Position numbers and translations under genes: made by a program. Positions 11,583-21,940 of a stretch of 64,000 bases of DNA are shown here, piece after piece; position 1 is the first letter of the stretch, and each line of letters opens with the position of its first letter. The DNA comes from Calliopum simillimum (lineage: Eukaryota > Arthropoda > Insecta > Diptera > Lauxaniidae). A model generated the notes under the pieces. The model worked only from the letters and a program-made list of their open reading frames with translations. It was not told the DNA's origin and searched no databases. The DNA is taken from positions 44,395,948-44,459,947 of the forward strand of contig OX638370.1 of NCBI GenBank assembly GCA_951812925.1, read 5' to 3'.

Positions 11583-12684
11583 TGAGGTGTTGGAATTAGT
11601 TTTAAAGGTTTTCTAAGAGATGGCGTAACTATCAATAGATCGCATCGGGCACACCTGTGACTATATTCATTTCAAAGCACATTGTTTAAGCTTCATTTTT
11701 CAGTATGTGTCATTCCACTGAAGTGTAAACAACATATATTTTTTTCTCTGTGAACATGTCGACTTTCGTTCCAACAAAACGCAATTTGCGGGAAGGTTTA
11801 CTTTTGTGCTTCTATTTGTAGAAAAAAGCGGTTGAAGCACAACGCACGCTTACTGAGGCTTACGGGGACTATGCTCCATCGATTTCTACTTGTGAGTACT
11901 GGTTCCGTCGGTTTAAAAGTGGTGATTTTGATACGGAAGGCAAAGAGCGTCCGGGCCAGCCGAAAAAGTTTGAAGATGAGGAATTGGAGGCTTTGCTCGA
12001 TGAAGACCCGTGTCAAACCCTTCAAGAATTGTCAGAATCATTGGAAGTCGACTTCTCAACGGTCGGTAAACGCCTAAAGGCCATGGGAATGATTCAAAAG
12101 CAAGGAAATTGGGTGCCGTACGAGTTGAAGCCGAGAGACGTTGAACGGCGATTTTGCATGTGCGAACAACTGCTTCAACGTCATAAAGCTGCTAAAACCT
12201 AACGAAACCATCACTGGGGAACGCTACCAACAACAATTGATGCAATTGAGCCGAGCATTAAAGGTTAAACGGCCGGAATATGCCAAAAGACACGACAAAG
12301 TGGTTTTTCAACATGACAACGCACGGCCACATGTTGCAAGAACCGTCAAGGAAACGTTGGAGGCGCTGAATTGGGATGTGCTACCCCACCCGCTTTATAG
12401 CCCAGACATAGCGCCTTCCGACTACCACCTATTCAGATCGATGACGCATGGCTTGGCTGAGCAGCGCTTCACTTCTTACGAGGATACCAAAAAATGGGTC
12501 GATTCGTGGATTGCCTCAAAAGATGAGTCGTTCTTCCGGCGCGGAATCCATATGCTGCCAGAAAGATGGGAAAATGTTGTAGCTAACGATGGACAATACT
12601 TTGAATAATATACATTGTACCGTTGTTTCTAAATAAATGCTCAAAAACCGAAAAAAAAACCTTTAAAATTAATTCCAACCCCGA
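11583..12684 (+). mobile_element. mariner transposon (mauritiana-like), defective
   Basis: A 1,102-bp cut-and-paste element flanked by TA on both sides (11581-11582 and 12685-12686). The terminal inverted repeats are about 28-30 bp: the left end carries GTTGGAATTAGTTTTAAAGG, and the right end is its imperfect reverse complement, with one A/G difference in that stretch and a few more at the outer end. It carries one broken transposase gene. It lies inside BEL-B reverse transcriptase, whose frame can be followed on both sides. Confidence 0.9.
11756..12608 (+). pseudogene. mariner transposase, frameshifted and internally deleted
   Basis: The transposase binds the inverted repeats and moves the element through a DDD catalytic triad. 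The ATG at 11756 opens an N-terminal frame that meets a stop at about 11819. Helix-turn-helix DNA-binding sequence continues in other frames (11832-12202). At about 12185-12200 the sequence jumps to the catalytic half, so the segment carrying the first catalytic Asp is missing. The second and third Asp remain in HDNARPH and YSPDIAPSDYHLF, spaced as in D34D mariners. The C-terminus ends at a stop at 12606. Full-length relatives are about 345 residues, so this copy is inactive. Confidence 0.9.
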
Positions 12685-12686
12685 TA

Positions 12687-12776
12687 AAAACTGGTAATTT
12701 GGAGAATACAAGAATCACAAAGCAAACGGTTATATCAGATCTCGCCAAGGTATTTGACCCTCTCGGTTTGGTAGGT
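12687..12776 (+). pseudogene. pol: BEL-B reverse transcriptase, piece between insertions
   Basis: A short open stretch ending KVFDPLGLV links the part before the mariner to the part after Gypsy-1. The last four bases, AGGT (12773-12776), are the left target duplication of Gypsy-1, matched by AAGT at 19971-19974 with one substitution. The BEL frame continues in phase across the two sites. Confidence 0.8.
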
Positions 12777-13149
12777 TGTTGAGTTTTTTGGTCTCCTGAC
12801 CGTCAAATGTTCCTATTAAAGTTACGAACTTACTTTCACTTATCACTCCCGATTAAATGAAACGCACAACTTCATTAGTTTAATTTACTAATCAAAAGAC
12901 AATTTTATTAACTCTGAATAATGCTTATATAGTTTACAAATCTTGTTCTCGTATAATAATCTTGAACATAATGATCTTGACAGTAGAATTCTGCTTATCT
13001 CACTACTTTCTCTTGGAGGTCGGAATGCATCATATCTCATGGTTGGTATGCCTAAAACTATGCCATATTATTGATGCCACAAAAATATTACCTTGTAATA
13101 TTTAGAAGATGCTTCAACTGGGCATTGCATGTGGTTTTAACCCACAACA
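12777..13149 (-). repeat. Gypsy-1 3' LTR (minus strand)
   Basis: On the minus strand it starts TGTTGTGGGTTAAAACC (at 13149) and ends CTCAACA (at 12777). It is preceded by the purine tract GGGGGGAGGA at 13151-13160. It matches the LTR at 53133-53529. Confidence 0.85.
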
Positions 13150-14826
13150 TTCCTCCCCCCTCGGAAAAAGAAAAGATTATGATTGAAAAAAAAGCATGAT
13201 CTTTTCCGAGGGCTCGGCATTGAGTTCGAATAATAACTTTACATTAAAACATTTTATTAAAACAAATCAATACCAAACAAAATCGTACAAATCCAAAGGC
13301 AATAACCACAATGAAATAATTTGTCAAAATAAATAAATGCATAAACGCCAAATGATAAAATATAAAATAATGAACAATTGGATCCACTGCAGCACTGCAC
13401 CTCAGATACTTGTTGGTAAGTCACGTTTGGTGGAAGGTATCGGCGTACAAATATACAGCAAAAATTCGAGGACCAAAACTACATACAAGGCTCAGCAGTG
13501 AAAATAAATACGTTCATTCCCTAGGCAACCGCCCCTGTGCTCTAACAAACGTTGATGACTTAATTTTAATCTTGCAATGGCAGCATGTGTACTTGGATTT
13601 GACTATTATCCTTGGTATTCAGTGGACAGCATGGACTCAGATGTTCAACACAGATCTGGCTGTCGTTAAATGTTTTGTCCTAGGTGAGCGGCAAATAACT
13701 TTGGCTCCCCTCCCCTCCAACAGCTGGGTTGTCGTCTCATTTATGATAGGCAACCCTAGTCACAATACTTGACATGCCTCAGTCGCCAAAACTCACTCCG
13801 TCAAACCTTAGCCATGCAATCAATAAACTTAGCTACTGGTGTCATCGTTATACACATATATGGGCAGGACGTCGCTCATCTCGTTCACTATAGCCTTCAT
13901 AAAAGAACCTTAACTTCTGCCCTCGTCCGGGTTAACTGCCGCCAATACACCCCTGCCAAACGTAACCAATCCCAAGCGATAGCCGGAAAACCAACTCCAA
14001 CTGCTACCACCAACATCTCCAAAGCCCACGACCATATACAACTAGTTTCCTAAAATCATAGTTTCAAAACGTTATCAATACTAAAAATAGTTTAACTCCC
14101 AATTTCAAAATATTACTTTAACATAGTAAACGAAATCACAAGCATGGTGAAAAACCAAACTTAAATTTTAACGAACTACATTGCATCAATTATTCTTATG
14201 TCCATTATATCAAATATATACTTACTAACAATATTCAAAAACCCAAGGCCCAAACTTAGCTCTCTCCAAAAACTTTTGCAAACTTAATATATGTATATGC
14301 ATTACCAAATGCATACAAATATATTTTTGTTAGCTGCATTGCACTCCGTATACTAAAATCATCAATTTCATCAACTATATAACTTATCAAATTTTAACAT
14401 ATTCTAACGTCACAAAACAAAACAAAAATTTTGCAAAATCATGCATTTATTAACATGTAACTCGGCATTTAGTTACGTCTAAACATATACATGTACTAAC
14501 GGTTTTGCAACCCGTTTTTAACACCAACACGTGTCCCCGATATCTAACACCAAATCTCAAAACACGCAAAACTCAAACAAACCATTCTACATTATGCCCA
14601 TCATATCATGTTACACTATCACATTCCGTCAAACCCAAAAACAACGCGGCGAAAAATTCGCGAAAATTACCTTCAAATACTAAGTCTTTCAATTCCGCGC
14701 TACTGACCTCACTCCAAACCGTCCATGAAGCAAAAACTTACACCCACAACTTCCGGATGTTAACATATAAAATGACTACTAAACCTCATGTTAATCATCA
14801 GTGTTCAATCACAACTACCCATCAAC
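13150..14826 (-). other. Gypsy-1 3' untranslated region
   Basis: Sequence between the 3' LTR and the antisense ORF. The part at about 14170-14545 is the reverse complement of about 63614-64000 and 62060-62404, which places it as element sequence in the plus-strand Gypsy-1 too. The part at 13160-14050 is similar to 6810-7600 of the truncated copy. Short open frames exist on both strands (for example 13410-13772 and 13769-14053) but do not keep the same frame in the other copy, so I do not call them genes. Confidence 0.6.
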
Positions 14827-15411
14827 ATGCTTTCAACCATTCTGGAAATTCAACAGATCATCATGGGCGTAAAATCTGCCCGCCTAATGGGCACGGCCGC
14901 CGAACTAAAGAAACACCTCGGCCAAGACTTTGCCAGGGGTGCCTTCAGTCAGCCCGACACCCTGCTAGTGGTAGCCTATGGCATGGCGGCAAATTACCTT
15001 CGCCGCACCATTGAGGAAACTGGCAGCGAGACACCCCGATTCAGCCATGCGCTGAACCACACCATCACCACCAACACTGCCGACATTGCCATGGAGGTCC
15101 TGGCCCACCCGGTGCCATTCCTCCCGCTTCCCGTCAACACAGCACAACGACTGTTAGTAGAGCTGGATCTCTTAGTCCGCACGCTAGACGAAGCATCGTG
15201 GGACCAGAGTGATAAGACACAATTCATGAGAGGCCATATCCTAATCCTGAGGAGCGGACGTACATGCAAGTACGACCCCGTGGCCATCGCCGCCCTCGCC
15301 GTGGGCTACTTCAGTATCAGGAAAGAAGCCGAGGTTCGAGACCCAGGAGAAGTCTCACAAAGTTTGCAAAATATTGGGAACTGGAGGTTGCCCTCCGGTT
15401 CCTTAGAATAA
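14827..15411 (+). CDS. antisense ORF in the Gypsy-1 3' region, unknown protein
   Basis: An uninterrupted 194-codon frame runs on the strand opposite to the element that carries it. I chose the ATG at 14827 because the diverged copy at 7705 starts at the same place; an in-frame ATG at 14788 is not conserved there. The protein looks largely helical. It begins MLSTILEIQQIIMGVK and contains GTAAELKKHL, an LRRTIEETGSE stretch and a hydrophobic segment around AIAALAVGYFSI; no signal peptide or known domain is recognised. The region is visibly G+C-richer than the AT-rich flanks. AATAAA overlaps the end of the frame (about 15405), so a plus-strand polyadenylation signal is in place. The plus-strand Gypsy-1 at 53133 lacks this ORF. 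Its function is unknown. Confidence 0.65.
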   Translation: MLSTILEIQQIIMGVKSARLMGTAAELKKHLGQDFARGAFSQPDTLLVVAYGMAANYLRRTIEETGSETPRFSHALNHTITTNTADIAMEVLAHPVPFLPLPVNTAQRLLVELDLLVRTLDEASWDQSDKTQFMRGHILILRSGRTCKYDPVAIAALAVGYFSIRKEAEVRDPGEVSQSLQNIGNWRLPSGSLE

Positions 15412-15848
15412 ACAAAACCATAAAAATAAAATATGTAATAAAAATTAAATAATAAAAAAAACCAATATTGTTTCCTTCTAAAAAAAAACAAAAATATCAC
15501 TTAAAATTTTCAGCTTGTTCGCTTTTGAATTCTCCGCTCTTCTAAAAAAAAAACAAAAATAGCATTTAAAATTTTTCCAGCTTCCACTTGCTCGCATTCA
15601 AACCTTCCGCTCCTCTAAAAAAAACAAAAAAATCAAAATAAGTCACCGTACCAAGCTTACGCACAAATGCTGACCATGCACTACGTCAATAACATAAACC
15701 TAAATCAACTAATCACCCAACGGGAATCATCACAATACTATTACCACACTTACATTGAAACCCCAAAATTAAGACAAAATTTAACACTAAATCAATAATT
15801 ATACACCAACCATAAAACAGAATGAAAAATAATTCATACAATCGATGT
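15412..15848 (-). other. Gypsy-1 region between env and the antisense ORF
   Basis: AT-rich non-coding sequence with repeated TTTAAAATTTT-type and CTTCCACTTG/CTCGCATTC segments. About 15640-15760 is the reverse complement of about 60550-60680 (shared CCCGTTGGGT and CGGTGACTTA blocks), anchoring the alignment with the plus-strand copy. Confidence 0.5.
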
Positions 15849-16233
15849 TTATACACTAACAGTACCCGTTGAACCTGACTTTATTACACCCAAACGTAAT
15901 AAACGAAATTTAACTAGCATACAACAACCAAATGCCAAAACTACCACCAATATCAACACAATAACCGCAAACAAAACATACCCATAAAATGTTGTCTGTT
16001 TTTTATGATACCCAAGCTCCTCAATCTTATCAATGTTAGAAATTTGCCTCAGAACTAAATCGTCAAAAGTCAATCTTGTTAAAGAAATATTAACCTGTGG
16101 TACGGAAGGTAAGAAAAAATGCTCCTACAACTTGACCTCCTTGTTAAGAAATGAACCTGACCCCAACATAATTGCACAATTTGCAAGCGCAACCAAATAA
16201 TTGCCGTTCAAATTCTGTTTCCGATAGTCACAA
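15849..16233 (-). pseudogene. env: Gypsy-1 envelope gene, C-terminal fragment
   Basis: On the minus strand a frame from about 16233 to 15849 encodes the end of an F-like envelope protein: Cys-containing ectodomain, a stem reading LTFDDLVLRQISNIDKIEEL, a strongly hydrophobic membrane segment (FAVIVLILVVVLAFGCC) and a basic cytoplasmic tail. The arrangement matches the env end at 4480-4640. One in-frame TAG lies near 16120. The N-terminal part is missing: the frame runs straight into inverted gag sequence at about 16233. The plus-strand Gypsy-1 has no env in this place. Confidence 0.65.
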
Positions 16234-18121
16234 GATTTGAAAGAGGCAACAATTTATCAAAAGTAGAACTCGCGGATTTAATTTTGGAGGGAATTTTCAG
16301 CTTAGTAGATGAAACAGGCTAATCTAGAAGAAAAAAGTGAAGGTTGGAAAAACGAATTTTCAGCTTTGAAGGACCGTTACGATACGCATCTCGCACAGTC
16401 ATTTGTATATTCAGACCAGATAGACGATTTAGAAAAGGAAAATAGTAGGTTAGAGTCATTGTTAAAAACTGAAGGGGTGTCTACTAGAAGTTTTGTGGAA
16501 TATCCGGAAGGAACGTTTATTATAAATTTTACGCTATCGCCCAGTAAGTCAATAGAAGGAAGAAAACTTTTGAGTGGTAACCCAGTATTTTCTAATAGGA
16601 GAAGCTTAAGGCAGGAATTTTTTGATCAAGGTAGATTTGGTGAAGTGAATCAAGTAGAAGAGGATTTGTGATTTAAGTCTAAATCAAGAGTTTTCAGTAA
16701 CTGAGGAATCCACTAGAGTTATAGAAAGCAACGACATGGGTGATTTTAAGAAATTAAAGGCAAAACAGAAGGAAAGGTACTCCACTTTAACAAAGAAGAT
16801 CGAAAGGTTTGAGTCGGATTCAGTGAATAGAAGATCAGAAAGGTATTTCAACAGGGAATTAGATGACCTAGACGATTTGTGGAAAAAAATCGTCGATACC
16901 GATGTGGAGCTGGCGCCTCACAAGGAAAGTCAGAAGGAAAGCCAGTATTTTAAGGAAAAAATGTTTGAGGAATTGAATAGGTTATACAAGGAACATAAAA
17001 AAGCAATAGAGGAAAAATTCGCAGGTTTTCGGTTAGGAGCGGGTGTTTCCCAAGAGGATGTTGCCGTGAATCCAGTGTACCATATCCCGAAGACAGGATT
17101 TGAGGCAGTTGCAAAATATGTGCCCAGCACTGTGCCATTCTTTTCAGAAATAGATTCCCCTTCTAGGGAGGCGGATGTGTATAGGTTTATAGAGTGTTGT
17201 TAAATTGCGAGGCGTTCTTTGGGGCCTAATATGGAAACAGAATTAATTTCAAGAATAAAGCTTCATTTTCATAACAGTGCTTATGAGTTGATCAGGGCAC
17301 GAAAGTTTGATTTCATAGATGAGCTATATGATTTGCTGAAGAACACATATATAAAGAAAAAGACGTGGGATCAAGTGCAAGGGGAAATAAAAAATGCAAG
17401 GCAAAGCGCAGGGGAAGACCTTAGGGCTTTTGCAGGGCGCTTAGAATTATTGCAAGCAGCAGCCTTAGATTATGTAAAGACAAAATATGGTACAAGAGAT
17501 GAAGGTATTTTTGGAAAAGAATTGAGAGACTCAGTAATGATGGCTTTTAAGCGTGGAATAAGAAATCCTTCCGTGAGATTATTGGCAATAAATAGCAAGG
17601 TTTCTAGCGTGCAGGAATTGCTGAATGAGGTTATTACAGCTGAGGAGGCCTTAGGGGAATAGAAGAAATTGGTGGTAGTATAAATAATATACGTGATTGG
17701 TCGATAGCTAAGGAAAGTTCTCAGATTGTTAGAAATCCAGTTTTAAGGACGAATCAGAAATGTCAAGCAGGAAGCCGGGCATAAATTGTTCATTTTGTAA
17801 CAAAAGTGGACACACTAGGGACGATTGTTTCAAAAGGAAGAACACGCCATATTGCAACAAGTGTGCCAAATATGGGCACGAGGATAGTGATAGGTGTTCG
17901 GGCTCTCGGCCAAATGAAGGACGTGCATGGAATTCAGGCCGTAATGACAGGAGTGCTGGGGGACAGAATGGCAAGGATGGCAAGCGTTTTGAAAGGTCAG
18001 GAAATAGTCAAAATCAAGTTGAGTGTCACTGGTGTTATAGGCTAGGACATATCATGAAGGATTGCTTTGCGAAGAAAAAATTTGATTCGGGAAACCAAGG
18101 CGGGCCCAGCCAGAACTAATG
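16234..18121 (+). pseudogene. gag: Gypsy-1 gag, inverted within its element
   Basis: This is nearly the same protein as the gag at 54010-56034, but it lacks the first ~50 codons and lies opposite to the surrounding LTRs. Visible parts are a charged coiled-coil N-terminus (16309-16671), a capsid-like middle (17219-17662, REL-DLRAFAGRLELLQ region) and zinc knuckles (CSFCNKSGHTRDDC, YCNKCAKYGHE, CHWCYRLGHIMKDC at 17780-18070). Stops or frameshifts occur near 16671, 17203, 17662 and 17720. The natural gag stop TAA (18117-18119) overlaps the pol ATG. Confidence 0.85.
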
Positions 18122-19555
18122 GTTGGGGGTCCCAAAAATAATAGCAAAATAAAAAGTAGTAGAAAGGGGGCAGGTAGTCTAACGCAAAATTTTGTAGTGG
18201 ATGCGGTCCAAATGGAAGGAATGGTAGATCATACGCAGGATTCTGTTGTTGTTACATTCCAAGAGAAACCGAATGACGTAGAAAGTCATAGGAGAAGTGT
18301 AGGGGCGGTAGATCAGACGCAGGTTACTGTTGTTGATACGTTTCCGGTAAATAAAAATGTTGTAAGAGATGATAGTATGATAAAAATTTTAAAAGGTAAG
18401 CACAGTGATGCTTATAAGAGAGAAATTGTGAGTCAACTTTAACTAGACAAAATAGAAAAATATATTGAAGGAAAAACAGAAAATAATGCCAAAGAAAAGG
18501 CGATAGACCAATCTAAGGATAATACGGTTGGGTCATTAATAATAGAGCACGGTAAGGATAAAAACCGCTGCATTCCAATAGTAACCTTAGGCCAACCAAT
18601 GGAGTTGCCTATAGGTGAAAATAAAGCTATAAGTCGGGCGGTGGCGTCGCGAAGCCAATCGGAGGAGGTTGGTAGATGCGCTGTGGACCTTAGCACCAAA
18701 AATAGTCGAGCAGTGATGCCGCGAAGTCAATCGGAAGAAGTTGATAGGTATGCTATGGGCTTTTGTAGTAAAAATTTCGTAGTTGGGCGCTGTGAGACAC
18801 AAAATGATGTGTTCATTGAGGTTCCTTGCAAGGAGGCCAAAAATGGAAAACTCATTTTGCTTGTGGATTCTGGGGCCGATACGAGTTTGGTTAAAAAGGA
18901 TTCGATGTCACAGTCAGTAAAGATGGACACGAATGATAGTAAGGATTAAAGTGGGGCATTCGGTGGACATGTCACCACGTTGGGTTCTATCACTATTCAT
19001 CATGAGGAGCAGCCAGATCTTAGTGTATCATTACATGTGGTACCACTAGGTCATGGTGTGCCTGCTGATGGAATATTAGGTAGAGATAATTTATGGAATC
19101 GTTCTGTAATAAATGCAACGAGCAAAAATTTAAAATTTTTTAATGGTAGAAATCAAAAAATAGAAGAGTTCAAGTTGAAACCAATGAATGAAATTAGTAA
19201 AACTTTATTTAATACGGACATAACGGTTGACGTTCGTACGGTAAAAATAGTACCGTTACATATAGAAATAAATGATGATGAGGTCGTAATACATAGACAA
19301 GAGCTTTCAAGTGGGGTTTACTTGGGAGGAACCTTATCTAAGGTAAAGGATGGGATAGGGTACGTCCCTGTATTGAATTCTTCGGAGAAAGCGTTTGTGG
19401 TGGATAAAAATTATTCACCAAAATTTTCTCGGTATAAAGAATACAGAACTGCATCGAATGATGGCATAAATATAGTAGTGGAAAAGGATGTCAAGGAAAG
19501 GTTTGGGAAATTTTTTCAAACCATTAGATTGGATCCTAATTTAAATAAGGAGACC
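18119..19555 (+). pseudogene. pol: Gypsy-1 pol 5' part (protease), inverted
   Basis: The frame begins at ATG 18119 in the TAATG overlap with gag. It holds a basic linker with repeats of the form Q-V-T-V-V-D-T-F and an aspartic protease with LLVDSGADTSL (about 18865). It then runs to the region just before RT and is cut at about 19555, in step with 57447 of the plus-strand copy. Stops lie at 18440 and 18947. RT and everything downstream are absent. Confidence 0.8.
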
Positions 19556-19592
19556 AAAAAAAAAACTCAACAGTCCTACCGACTGCGCCAAT
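19556..19592. other. rearranged junction: LTR tail, inverted primer site
   Basis: Reading on the plus strand: GGAGACCAAAAAAAAAACTCAACA, which is an LTR 3' tail in plus orientation, then the reverse complement of TGGCGCAGTCGGTAGGAC (primer-binding site, minus orientation), then a minus-oriented LTR that lacks exactly that tail. Inverting about 48 bp here would restore a normal LTR end. This marks the breakpoint of the internal inversion. Confidence 0.6.
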
Positions 19593-19970
19593 GTCCTGAC
19601 CGTCAAATGTTTCTATTAAAGTTACGAACTTACTTTCACTTATCACTCCCGATTAAATGAAACGCACAACTTCATTAGTTTAATTTACTAATCAAAAGAC
19701 AATTTTATTAACTCTGAATAAAGCTTATATAGTTTACAAATCTTGTTCTCGTATAATAATCTTGAACATAATGATCTTGACAATAGAATTCTGCTTATAT
19801 CACTACTTTCTCTTGGAGGTCGGAATGCATCATATCTCATGGTTGAACTCTTCGTGGTCAACCAAAAGGTATGCCTAAAACTATGCCATATTATTGATGC
19901 CACAATAATATAACAATAATATTTAGAAGATGCTTCAACTGAGCATCGCATGTGGTTTTAACCCACAACA
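19593..19970 (-). repeat. Gypsy-1 5' LTR (minus strand)
   Basis: It matches the LTRs at 12777-13149 and 53133-53529. On the minus strand it starts TGTTGTGGGTT at 19970 and its inner end meets the primer-binding site, with its last ~20 bp displaced into the junction described above. Confidence 0.85.
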
Positions 19971-19974
19971 AAGT

Positions 19975-21940
19975 CCAGTTGTGGTGTCAGCAAAAATCTT
20001 TATTCAACAATTATGGCAACTTCAATTAAACTGGGATGACGAACCTTCAGCAGATTTAAGCACAACATGGCTAAAATTCAAAGATGGGTTGAGAACTCTT
20101 AACCAAGACAAACCAAAATCTATTCAACTTCATACATTTGTCGACGCATCAGAAAAGGCGTATGGTGCAGCAATCTATATAAGGACAGTCACCGTGAGAC
20201 TTTTATGTTCAAAATGTCGTATTGCTCCACTGAAAAGGCAAACTCTACCTCGATTAGAGTTATGTGCAGCACTTTTAGGTGCACAATTCACAACAAGAGT
20301 CTGTAATGATCTGAAACTAGAAAATAAACTATCATTTCTATGGACAGATTCATCAATAGTTTTGTCCTGGATCAATTCAAAAACGAATCTGTTTCACACA
20401 TTCGTTGCAAATAGAATAGCTAAAATTCAAGAAACCACGACTACACAACAATGGAAACACGTAGGTTCCAAAGAAAATCCGGCTGATATAATATCTTGGG
20501 GATTAACTCCTGAGAAAATACACGACAACAACATGTGGTTTTATGGCCCATTATTTTTAAGCGGAAACGAAGAAAAATGGCCAAAACCAATAGATCGCAA
20601 TTTAACAATTGAATGTGACATCGAACGAAGACAACAAAAACCAATTGTTGCAGTTGCAGCCAGTGGTTCAGCAAACAGCGAAGACATCATTTACAACATT
20701 AAATCAGGAAATTCATTCGCAAAACTAAAACGCATTGTTGGGTATGTCCTCAGATTTATCCAACACGCAAAGGATCCAAGAAATAAGCAATCATCTCTAG
20801 TCCTCAGCGCAACTGAACTAGAATCGTCACTGAATCTCATTATTAAAGTTGTACAACAAACCGAATTTCAGGAAGAAATTCAACAGATCAATAGCAATGG
20901 AACAGTAAACAAAGGCAGCACATTATCAAGTTTAGCTCCATTCATAGACAATAATGGATTATTGCGGGTAGGCGGAAGACTAGAGTCATCAATTCTATCT
21001 TATAACGCCAAACATCCCATGCTGCTCCCATACAATGACATGATAACAAAGCGTATTATGCAAAATTTGCACGTAAAACATATGCATTATGGACCCCAGA
21101 CATTGCTGGCACAAGTAAGATCACAATTTTGGCCAATTAAAGGAAAAATAATGGCACGATCAATAGTTCAACATTGTGTCAGGTGCACTAGAAGTAAACC
21201 TGCAACTCATGGGAAATCTTCCAGCCACACGAGTACAACCTGCCCGTCCATTTCTGAATGCCGGAGTGGATTTCTGTGGACCAATATGGATACACTACAA
21301 AATACGAGGAAAGCGACCGCAAAAAGCATATATTGCAGTACATTGTTGTTTTGCTACAAAAGCAGTTCACCTAGAAATCGTAAGTGATCTCACTACTAAT
21401 GCATTCATTGGATCACTTAACAGATTTATTGGTCGACGAGGGCATTGCCAGAATTTATACTATGATAATGCCACAAACTTCGTTGGTGCCTGCAACAAGC
21501 TAACCGATTTCACAGAAATAATTCATTCAATACCAGCACAGGACAAGATTACCAGGGAATACAGCGAGAGAGGGATGACTTTCGATTTTATTCCACCTAG
21601 AGCACCACATTTTGGAGGACTTTGGGAGACAGCTAAACATCTCTAAGTTCGCAGCGTATCAACCGCCTCCTTAACTTATGAAGAACTAGAAACTGTTATA
21701 GTCGAAGTGGAGGCAATACTCAACTCAAGACCAATAACTCCTATGTCATCTAACCCAAATGATTTCGCAGCCCTTACGCCCCGTCATTTTCTTATTGGAG
21801 AACCACTTACATACATCTCCAATAGATTCAAAATTACAGAAACGAAGATGACAACCTTGGCCAGATGGGACCTGGTACAAGAGTTTTGGAAACGTTGTAA
21901 TAAGGAGTACCTTACTGAATTACAACATCGAAACAAATAG
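19975..21940 (+). pseudogene. pol: BEL-B pol: RNase H and integrase
   Basis: This continues the frame broken at 12776. The BEL RNase H-like part has HTFVDASEKAYGAAIY (20135) and LSFLWTDSSIVLSWI (20330). The integrase zinc region is HVKHMHYGPQTLL...CVRC (21070-21185). A one-base shift near 21180 moves the frame into the core, with the triad in VDFCGP (about 21265), YYDNATNF (about 21460) and HFGGLWE (about 21610). A stop at 21644 and further decay follow, with the typical NSRPITP...LTPRHFLIGEP segment (21725-21810). The element is dead, but the order of domains is complete. Confidence 0.9.

Larger units (their letters stand above)
12777..19970 (-). mobile_element. Gypsy-1 copy with internally inverted gag-pol
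   Basis: Two Gypsy-1 LTRs in minus orientation (12777-13149 and 19593-19970) bound a 7.2 kb insert with a 4-bp target duplication (AGGT/AAGT), so it entered BEL-B as one unit. The minus-strand order at the low-coordinate end is normal: env C-terminus (16233 to 15849), long 3' region, purine tract (13151-13160), 3' LTR. At the other end the primer-binding site lies next to the 5' LTR (19575-19590, minus strand). Between them, 16234-19555 is gag and early pol on the plus strand, opposite to the LTRs. RT, RNase H, integrase and most of env are absent. Confidence 0.8.

Noticed and set aside
13410..14053. Plus-strand frames of 120 and 94 codons in the Gypsy-1 3' region
   Set aside because: The homologous DNA at 6810-7600 does not keep these frames, unlike the ORF at 14827.
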